DNA from: Methanobacteriota archaeon
GTDB taxonomy: Archaea > Hydrothermarchaeota > Hydrothermarchaeia > Hydrothermarchaeales > JACRDW01
DNA length: 12,511 bases
Reading direction: 5' to 3'
Assembly: GCA_016212785.1 (NCBI GenBank)
Contig: JACRDW010000161.1
Location: 1 to 12,511 of the forward strand
Part shown: in pieces, positions 6,051 through 11,340 of the stretch
How positions within the stretch are numbered: the first letter of the stretch is position 1
Layout of the letters: the number at the start of each line of letters is the position of its first letter
Translations under genes and position numbers: made by a program
Notes under the pieces: generated by a model
What the model was told of the DNA's origin: nothing
The model's database searches: none
The model's input: only the letters and a program-made list of their open reading frames with translations

Positions 6051-6060
6051 TTAAATTTAA
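6051..6060 (+). promoter_or_regulatory. TATA box of the arcS C-terminal half
   Basis: TTAAATTTAA lies 25-34 nt before the ATG at 6085, so transcription would begin within a few bases of the start codon. AGGTAGG at 6075-6081 may act as a ribosome-binding site if the leader includes it. An independent promoter here means the second arcS half does not depend on transcription from the first. Confidence 0.45.
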
Positions 6061-6084
6061 ACGCTTGTACGCAAAGGTAGGAAC

Positions 6085-7032
6085 ATGAATCTAATAACAA
6101 ACGAATCGCTGCGCAGACCAGAAGTTTTGCGCTGGCACAGGCGAATAAAGGAGCGCTACACCCCGCCCAAGGGAATAAGGTTAACTGTGGTTCTGCCATG
6201 CTCTGCGAGGAAACCCTATTCCAAGTCTAAATCGCACATGCTTTTTCAGAAATACATTCGAATGGGAGCTAAAGAGAAGCTCGCGCTCGTGCACGAGGTC
6301 ATGCTTACCTCGCCCCTTGGTTTGGTGCCCCGAGAGCTGGAGAGTGTTTATCCAGCTGCGCACTATAACGTGCCTGTTACGGGATACTGGAGCAGGGAGG
6401 AGAAAGACATCGCAGTCGAACTGCTCGCTGACTATATGAAAAAAGCAGGTACGAAACTACTCGGGCACGTGGACGGAGCCTATCGAGAGATTTGCGGGGA
6501 ATTGGGAATCCCTCTTACAAGGGAGCGCATACTGTCCAGAGATTCGCTGCAGGAGCTTGAGCAGAAAGTTTCAGAGGCATTGGAAGAATTTGTCCCGCAG
6601 AAGAGAGACAAACTTGAGCTGCTCAGAAAAATCTGCGATTTTCAGTTCGGCATAGGTGCAGGTGAGCATCTGATTCCCGATACTGCGACTGTGAGAGGAA
6701 GCCAAATCTTCTTGGGCAGTGAGCAGGTCGCAGCTGTAAATCCAAATAACGGGTTTTTTGTTCTTTCGCTCCTGGGAGGCAAGCTGCTTAAAGAATATGG
6801 GAAATATTTAGTCAGAATATCCTTCAAGCCGACTACGAACAGCATTTTTTGTGCAGGCATCGATAAAGCTGACAAGGAAATAAGACCCGGCGACGAGGCA
6901 ATCGTCATTTACGAAGGAGAAGTTGTCGGAGTAGGAAAAGCGGTGCTGAACGGCGAAGAAATGACTCGAGCGAAAAGAGGTCTGGGGGTCTCGCTCAGGC
7001 ACTTGCGTAAGCAAGACCGTGAGCTTCCGTGA
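6085..7032 (+). CDS. arcS: Archaeosine synthase ArcS, C-terminal catalytic and PUA half (split gene)
   Basis: A 315-residue protein. Residues 38-51 are PCSARKPYSKSKSH, which fits exactly the ArcS signature PC-x3-KPY-x2-S-x2-H that distinguishes ArcS from tRNA-guanine transglycosylase. LTSPLGLVPRELESVYPAAH (75-94) is also typical of this domain. A PUA RNA-binding domain occupies about 246-308 (IFCAGIDKADKEIRPGDEAI onward). The start MNLITNESLRRPEVLRWHRR resembles the linker that in full ArcS follows the TGT-like domain, so little or nothing seems lost between the halves. Known role: transfers lysine to preQ0-15 in tRNA; RaSEA, encoded after hflX, then forms archaeosine. The extreme C-terminus (HLRKQDRELP) is encoded by hairpin sequence of the following palindrome island, so the tail may have been rewritten by it. 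Confidence 0.88.
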   Translation: MNLITNESLRRPEVLRWHRRIKERYTPPKGIRLTVVLPCSARKPYSKSKSHMLFQKYIRMGAKEKLALVHEVMLTSPLGLVPRELESVYPAAHYNVPVTGYWSREEKDIAVELLADYMKKAGTKLLGHVDGAYREICGELGIPLTRERILSRDSLQELEQKVSEALEEFVPQKRDKLELLRKICDFQFGIGAGEHLIPDTATVRGSQIFLGSEQVAAVNPNNGFFVLSLLGGKLLKEYGKYLVRISFKPTTNSIFCAGIDKADKEIRPGDEAIVIYEGEVVGVGKAVLNGEEMTRAKRGLGVSLRHLRKQDRELP

Positions 7033-7133
7033 GGAAGAATGGCGGACACGCCAGCTTCCTTGCGTCAGCAAGAGCGCTGGTCTTACGCACCAGCTTCGCT
7101 ATTGCGGAATTCTTTCGCACTACCTTCGGTAGT
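7002..7133 (+). repeat. Hairpin island at the 3' end of the arcS C-half
   Basis: Six short hairpins follow one another: CTTGC-GTAA-GCAAG (7002-7015), CTTCC-GTGA-GGAAG (7024-7037, the arcS TGA being in the loop), TGGCG-GACA-CGCCA (7040-7053), CTTGC-GTCA-GCAAG (7059-7072), GCTGGT/ACCAGC (7076-7081 and 7089-7094) and ACTACC-TTC-GGTAGT (7119-7133). The first is the exact reverse complement of the 14-mer at 1387-1400 in the ahbC leader. No protein is recognised in 7033-7134. Possible roles are an mRNA 3'-end structure, a structured RNA, or accumulated small palindromic elements. Confidence 0.6.
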
Positions 7134-7134
7134 A

Positions 7135-7305
7135 CTATGAACGTAAAACCCTCGTCTCCAGAATCACGACCGCAATCGTCAGAGCGGCGCCGAGAGCAAT
7201 CAACGTGTATGCAATGGGGTCTCTGAGAGCTCCAACTACCATGAGTACCGTACCGTCGAGCAGGAGGAAAAGCTCTATCCAAAATTTTATTTCTGAGAAT
7301 ATCAT
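7135..7305 (-). CDS. Small two-helix membrane protein of unknown function
   Basis: A 56-residue frame from ATG 7303-7305: MIFSEIKFWIELFLLLDGTV, then MVVGALRD, then a second hydrophobic stretch (about 31-50) ending TRVLRS. The two clear membrane helices separated by a short polar turn (GALRDP), and the absence of a competing long frame on the other strand, argue for a real gene. The frame is open further upstream through the hflX start, but that extension has no protein character. No strong ribosome-binding site is visible. It is divergent from hflX, with a 27-nt perfect palindrome between the two starts. I do not recognise the family. Confidence 0.45.
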   Translation of the reverse strand: MIFSEIKFWIELFLLLDGTVLMVVGALRDPIAYTLIALGAALTIAVVILETRVLRS

Positions 7306-7317
7306 CTTCAAACGTCT

Positions 7318-7344
7318 GAAATTCTTGCCTTCGGCAAGAATTTC
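7318..7344 (+). repeat. 27-nt perfect palindrome between the small membrane gene and hflX
   Basis: Arms of 12 bp (7318-7329 GAAATTCTTGCC and 7333-7344 GGCAAGAATTTC) are separated by TTC. It sits 11 nt before the hflX ATG, so it would be in the hflX leader or promoter. It could fold in RNA and affect translation, or be a dimeric-protein operator in this divergent gap. Its TTC loop and GAAA..TTTC ends resemble the palindrome inside arcS-N at 3871-3893. Confidence 0.65.
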
Positions 7345-7355
7345 TACGTTGAAGA

Positions 7356-8402
7356 ATGGATAAGGCTGTCGTAGTTGTAACAACCCCTGACGAGGTGAGG
7401 CAGGAGGAGATAAAGCTTCTGGCGCAGACTTGTGGATACGAAGTAGCAAAAACCTTTGCTCAATTCACAAAACCAAGGGCGAGATTTCTCATAGGGGAAG
7501 GAAAGGTCGAGGAGATTACGAATTTTATCCTGGAGAACAGAATTAAAGTAGCAGTATTCGAGGACTATCTGAACTCAAGGCAGGTTATGAGCATTGAAGA
7601 AAAATTCAAAATTCCTGTGATAGACAAGTTTGATTTAATTCTCAACGTTTTCGAAAAGCATGCGAAGAGCAGGGAAGCTAGGCTGCAAATCGAGCTCGCA
7701 AGGCTCAAGCGCAAGCTGCCGTACATAAAGATTTTTCTGGGCAGAAAAGTCAGAGAAGAGCATCCCGGCTTCGGGAGCAGCGGAGAGTACATAATTCATT
7801 CGACGTTAAGCGCTATAAACAAAAGGATAAAGAAAATAGAAAAAAAGCTGGAGAGATTCCAGGAAAGAGTAGCGCTGCAGAGTAATAGAAGAAAAGAAAA
7901 AGGAAAAGTTGTTTCCATCGCTGGATATACCAACGTTGGAAAGACGACGATATTCAACGGGCTGGCAAAACTGCAGGAAGACGCAAAGGACGAGCTGTTC
8001 ACGACCTTGAGAACTAAAACAGCATGCATAAAGCTCGGCGAAGAGAAGGTTTTTGTAAACGACACCTTAGGTTTCATAAGAAACTTACCTCACGAGCTTA
8101 TCTATGCATTCGCTGCGACGCTCGGCGAGATAAAAAATTCTGACCTGGTGCTTCTCGTTTTGGATGCCTCTGAGCCTCTGGAGGAGTTCCTCAAGAAAAA
8201 AGAGATATGCGAAAACACGCTTGTAAATATTGGAGCAGACCATATTCCGGTCGTTTATGCCCTGAATAAAATCGATTTAGGCAGTGCGATAGAAGAGAAA
8301 AAAATTGGAAATTGCGTTGCAATGTCTGCAAAGTACAACATTGGCTTTGGTGAGTTAAAAAATAAAATCTCAGAGGTGCTGCATGGTCAATCAGGCACTT
8401 AA
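7356..8402 (+). CDS. hflX: HflX-family ribosome-associated GTPase
   Basis: A 348-residue protein with the HflX layout: an N-terminal nucleotide-binding-like domain (1-100), the family segment LQIELARLKRKLPYI (110-124) with GFGSSGE (138-144), a coiled-coil stretch (about 152-182), then the G domain. G1 is GYTNVGKTT (190-198), G3 DTLGF (236-240), G4 NKID (304-307) and G5 SAK (324-326). G2 is probably in the TTLRTKTA region (216-223). Known role: GTP hydrolysis on the large ribosomal subunit, linked to stress and ribosome splitting or rescue in bacteria; the archaeal role is less clear. Its last 20 bases overlap the RaSEA gene, so the two are cotranscribed and probably translationally coupled, joining a ribosome factor to a tRNA-modification enzyme. 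Confidence 0.92.
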   Translation: MDKAVVVVTTPDEVRQEEIKLLAQTCGYEVAKTFAQFTKPRARFLIGEGKVEEITNFILENRIKVAVFEDYLNSRQVMSIEEKFKIPVIDKFDLILNVFEKHAKSREARLQIELARLKRKLPYIKIFLGRKVREEHPGFGSSGEYIIHSTLSAINKRIKKIEKKLERFQERVALQSNRRKEKGKVVSIAGYTNVGKTTIFNGLAKLQEDAKDELFTTLRTKTACIKLGEEKVFVNDTLGFIRNLPHELIYAFAATLGEIKNSDLVLLVLDASEPLEEFLKKKEICENTLVNIGADHIPVVYALNKIDLGSAIEEKKIGNCVAMSAKYNIGFGELKNKISEVLHGQSGT

Positions 8403-9390
8403 CGAGGTTGTGCAGAAAATAAGGAAGGCAGGACTTGCGAAGTTTAAGGGAAGGAGCGGAGCGACCTTCTGGAAGGAGAAGGATTTCTTAGGCAAAGAAG
8501 TAAATGCGGGCGTTGTTATACTGCCCACGCTCGGATGCAGATGGGGTAGAAGCTCAGGCTGCACGATGTGCGGCTATGTCTACGATTCCTACGGCAGCAG
8601 CCAGGAGGAGATTTTGCACAACTTTAAAGCTGCTTTGAAAAGTCTCGACGGCATAGAATATCTGAAAATCTTCAACTCTGGAAGCTTTTTCGATTCTGCG
8701 GAAATCACGCAAGATACTGCAAGAAAGATCTTCTCTGCGATAAATGCGCAAAGCGAAATAACTCAGGTGCAGGCCGAATCGAGACCTGAGTTCATAACTG
8801 AAGATGCGCTCGCTGCAAAGGATGAATTGCAAGCAATTCTCGAAATAGGTATCGGCTTAGAAACGACCAGTGACTACATACGGGAGAACTGCATAAACAA
8901 GAATTTCACTCTGGAGGATTTTAAAAGAGCATTAAAAATTTGCAAGAATTCTGGAGTAAAAGTGAAGGCGTACCTGCTGGTGAAGCCTCCTTTTCTGAGC
9001 GAGAAAGAAGCTATAGGCGATGCGATAGCATCTGCCATCGATGCCTACAAGCTCGGCGTGGACAGAATTTCTTTCAATCCGGTTAACGTGCAGAGGGCTA
9101 CATTAGTCGAATACTTGTGGAAGAGAGGAGAGTATAATCCGCCCTGGCTGTGGAGCGTTGTTGAAATTCTGGAGAGCGTCAAGAAAAAGGTTAAAGTTCC
9201 TGTGCTCAGCCATCCCACGGCGGTTGGAAAGCGGAGGGGAGCGCATAACTGCGGCGAATGCGACAGTAAGGTTTACTCCGGAATAATAAATTTTTCAGCC
9301 ACACAGCAGAGCAAATATCTGAAAAATTTAAGCTGCGAGTGCAAAGAAAAATGGGAAGCGCAAGTAGAATTAGAGCAGTTCGAACATTAA
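8383..9390 (+). CDS. Archaeosine synthase radical SAM subunit RaSEA
   Basis: A 335-residue radical SAM protein starting within the 3' end of hflX. The cluster motif has the unusual spacing C52-x7-C60-x2-C63 (GCRWGRSSGCTMCGY, 51-65), a hallmark of the RaSEA/TIGR01210 family rather than CxxxCxxC. Other conserved stretches are FNSGSFFD (97-104), QAESRPEF (130-137), GIGLETTSDYIRE (156-168), KAYLLVKPPFLSE (195-207) and a C-terminal HNCGECDSK (288-296) with C318 and C320, possibly a metal-binding tail. Known role: after ArcS attaches lysine to preQ0 at G15 of tRNA, RaSEA cleaves the lysine side chain by a radical reaction, leaving the formamidine of archaeosine. Both halves of ArcS lie just upstream, which supports the assignment. 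Confidence 0.9.
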   Translation: MVNQALNEVVQKIRKAGLAKFKGRSGATFWKEKDFLGKEVNAGVVILPTLGCRWGRSSGCTMCGYVYDSYGSSQEEILHNFKAALKSLDGIEYLKIFNSGSFFDSAEITQDTARKIFSAINAQSEITQVQAESRPEFITEDALAAKDELQAILEIGIGLETTSDYIRENCINKNFTLEDFKRALKICKNSGVKVKAYLLVKPPFLSEKEAIGDAIASAIDAYKLGVDRISFNPVNVQRATLVEYLWKRGEYNPPWLWSVVEILESVKKKVKVPVLSHPTAVGKRRGAHNCGECDSKVYSGIINFSATQQSKYLKNLSCECKEKWEAQVELEQFEH

Positions 9391-9512
9391 CCGAGCGCTC
9401 CGGCCAGGGCGAGAAACTTGCATTTGAGGGTTCTGCTAAAGAGTCCGCATATGCGGCAGTGACCCTCATAATTCAGCTCTTAATAATCAACCTCCTCTAC
9501 AATTCCTTATGA
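9351..9512 (+). CDS. Possible 53-residue single-helix protein overlapping the RaSEA 3' end
   Basis: The frame from ATG 9351 encodes a basic/polar start (MGSASRIRAVRTLTERSGQG) and a C-terminal hydrophobic stretch (AAVTLIIQLLIINLL). It overlaps the last 40 bases of RaSEA in another frame and has no evident ribosome-binding site. A following 30-codon frame (9509-9601) overlaps its stop by ATGA, but I see no family in either. This may be chance coding in the RaSEA-ATP synthase gap, which otherwise contains only the inverted repeat at 9425-9468. Confidence 0.2.
   Translation: MGSASRIRAVRTLTERSGQGEKLAFEGSAKESAYAAVTLIIQLLIINLLYNSL
9425..9468. repeat. Inverted repeat in the convergent RaSEA / ATP-synthase gap
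   Basis: The outer arms TGAGGGT (9425-9431) and ACCCTCA (9462-9468) pair perfectly; just inside, CTGC and GCAG can also pair, and the interior contains the 12-bp palindrome CCGCATATGCGG. It lies 35 bases after the RaSEA stop, so it may mark the 3' end of the hflX-RaSEA transcript. There is no strong U-tract. Confidence 0.4.
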
Positions 9513-9603
9513 CCTTCTTTGCTGCGGAAATAACGCACGCCTCGAACATAATTTTCGGCTTTTCAGAAATCGAGTTTATCACAAGACACGTAATAAGGTA
9601 GTA

Positions 9604-9978
9604 TCATAATTTCGTTTTTCGTGCCTTTTCCAATATCCTGTCGAGCGTCTTTGCCCTTGCTATTTTATACGTTGCTACTATTGCGATTGCTGTCAAAATA
9701 GCGTAGGCTGGCATTCCCACTGTGCGCATTATTATTGCCCCGCTTAAAAGTATTAGTTGGAAGAACATTGCCACTATGCCGAGTCTTATAACATTATCAA
9801 AATTTTTCCGATAGTCGCCCCGCAGCAAAAAGTAGGAGACTGCGTGTATTACCGCAAGAAGAAGTATTACGTTTAGGAGGCTTACCTCCCCGATTATACC
9901 CGCTGCTATCGAAGCACCTATAGTTAGAGTTATGCCTATCAGCAGGACAACTATAAAGTAGCCTGCGAAGTCTATCAT
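9604..9978 (-). CDS. Four-helix membrane protein coupled to ATP synthase subunit C
   Basis: A 124-residue hydrophobic protein with four predicted membrane helices at about 5-28, 33-52, 63-84 and 89-107, a basic loop between helices 2 and 3 (RGDYRKNFDN, 53-62) and a basic tail (ARAKTLDRILEKARKTKL). Its ATG overlaps the atpC stop in an ATGA, so it is translationally coupled and belongs to the ATP synthase operon. It is not one of the standard A-type subunits (H, I, K, E, C, F, A, B, D). Size and topology recall bacterial AtpI/UncI, a four-helix c-ring assembly protein, but this is an analogy from context, not recognised homology. No clear terminator follows. Confidence 0.75.
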   Translation of the reverse strand: MIDFAGYFIVVLLIGITLTIGASIAAGIIGEVSLLNVILLLAVIHAVSYFLLRGDYRKNFDNVIRLGIVAMFFQLILLSGAIIMRTVGMPAYAILTAIAIVATYKIARAKTLDRILEKARKTKL

Positions 9979-11006
9979 GCAATTATCACCAAATCCTCCG
10001 TCTCAGAAGCAGATAAGCCTGCTTCCTTTGCGGTTAATATTGCCGTTATGTTCCTAACTTCGTTTTCTTTTAGATTTAGATACGCAATTGGAACTCCTAT
10101 GTGGAACCTGTCGCTTTGGAAGGCTTGCTTGCTTATCCTCAGAAGGTATTTCCTGAAGCTCAGTTCCAGTTGAAAGAATGCACCTGTCTTTTCATATTCT
10201 TTAATACCCTGGAGAATAATTTCTCCATAAGGCATGCCGGGCAGCTGGGGGATAAGTTCGCTTATCCGCTTCGTTTCGAAGAGTGTTCTCAGTGCAGCAT
10301 CATCAAGCTTGTACCTGTAGGGTACTAAACAGTCTTTGAAAATTTTTTCTTCCGCACCTCTCAACCTCAAAGCTGCGATTAGATTTTTTGCGTCTATCTC
10401 AGCCCCAATCAGACTATTGGTCATTTCCTTGTCCTTGCCGCGCATGGCCCCCATAATGCTGCCCAGTTCACCATATACGTACTTGTCCAGCGCCGCGATG
10501 AACGAATATGCGCTTTCTGCTTTGTACTCTGAAAGCACCTTTCGCAGAATAGGGTAATACTCGGTCAGCTTCAGCATCTCGATAAGCTCTTCCAGAGTCT
10601 CGGTGTGAAGCAGCCGCTCAATCATCGAGTCTGTCATGGTCTTGAACGGTATCCATGGATATTCCCTGAGTTTTTCCCCGGACACTTTCATTATTATGAG
10701 TGTTTTTATCGACGCTGTCTCAAATTTTTTTGCATACTGCTCCATGAAAATTCTTGCAGTCCCTATGAGCGGTTTAGAAATTTTCTCGTAATCGCGCACC
10801 AGGCTGGTCGTTAAAACCCTTTCGACATCCATGAGCGAGGGAGACGACTTCGCAAGCTCTCTGCCGTAGGGAGTATTCTTTAAAATAGAAAGCGCATCCT
10901 CTGGGCTTTTCGCCTCTGCCATCGCCTTGAGCGTAGAGGCGTCAAGCAAAAAAGACTTCATCGCACTTACTTTTGCGCTTATATATGCATACTCGGAAAT
11001 CGGCAT
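9975..11006 (-). CDS. atpC: A-type ATP synthase subunit C (AC39-like)
   Basis: A 343-residue, mostly helical protein starting MPISEYAYISAKVSAMKSFL, matching the V/A-type subunit C (d/AC39) family in length and character. The helical repeats include KTLIIMKVSGE (100-110) and an internal repeat with EIDAKNLIAALRLRG. Known role: a funnel-shaped adaptor docking the central stalk (D/F) on the rotating K ring. It begins one base after the atpK stop. In most archaeal operons subunit E lies between K and C; here E is absent from that place. Confidence 0.88.
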   Translation of the reverse strand: MPISEYAYISAKVSAMKSFLLDASTLKAMAEAKSPEDALSILKNTPYGRELAKSSPSLMDVERVLTTSLVRDYEKISKPLIGTARIFMEQYAKKFETASIKTLIIMKVSGEKLREYPWIPFKTMTDSMIERLLHTETLEELIEMLKLTEYYPILRKVLSEYKAESAYSFIAALDKYVYGELGSIMGAMRGKDKEMTNSLIGAEIDAKNLIAALRLRGAEEKIFKDCLVPYRYKLDDAALRTLFETKRISELIPQLPGMPYGEIILQGIKEYEKTGAFFQLELSFRKYLLRISKQAFQSDRFHIGVPIAYLNLKENEVRNITAILTAKEAGLSASETEDLVIIA

Positions 11007-11007
11007 G

Positions 11008-11316
11008 CTACATCTTTCCCGTCAGCATGAAGGCAATCACAAGCCCGTAGAGAGCAATTCCTTCTGCCAGCGCCACGATTATCAGCCCCCATGTGGATAC
11101 CTCGGGTTTTTCTGCTATGGCGCCCATCGCAGCAGCGCCTGCATGACCTATGGCGTAGCCGGCTCCAAGGGCTGAGAGACCCATGCTGAGTGCAGCCGCT
11201 ATCGCTATTCCACCGGCCGCCGATGCAACAGCCTGCACCGGAGCTTCCTGCGCCGCATGTACTGTTCCAAGCGTCGACAGCAGGAGCATAACTCCAACCC
11301 ATATTTTCAGTTTCAT
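11008..11316 (-). CDS. atpK: A-type ATP synthase proteolipid subunit K (rotor ring)
   Basis: A 102-residue protein with a leading hydrophobic segment (4-21, signal-like, ending VHAAQEAP), then a two-helix hairpin: glycine-rich helix 1 (about 34-58) and helix 2 (about 75-98) with the ion-carrying carboxylate E85 in LAEGIALYG. GAGYAIGHAGAAAMGAIAEKPE (51-72) is the characteristic polar loop and flanks. The ATG has a strong GAGGTGA site 4 nt upstream. The Gln in helix 1 and the Ser/Thr after the Glu that mark many Na+-binding rings are absent (E85 is followed by Gly), which suggests H+ coupling. The N-terminal segment may be cleaved. Confidence 0.9.
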   Translation of the reverse strand: MKLKIWVGVMLLLSTLGTVHAAQEAPVQAVASAAGGIAIAAALSMGLSALGAGYAIGHAGAAAMGAIAEKPEVSTWGLIIVALAEGIALYGLVIAFMLTGKM

Positions 11317-11340
11317 CGACTCACCTCTTTTAGTTTTTAC

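Noticed and set aside
9391..9603. tRNA or other known RNA gene in the RaSEA / ATP synthase gap
   Set aside because: GGTTCTGCT followed by an inverted repeat superficially suggests a T-arm, but no cloverleaf or anticodon arm can be drawn.
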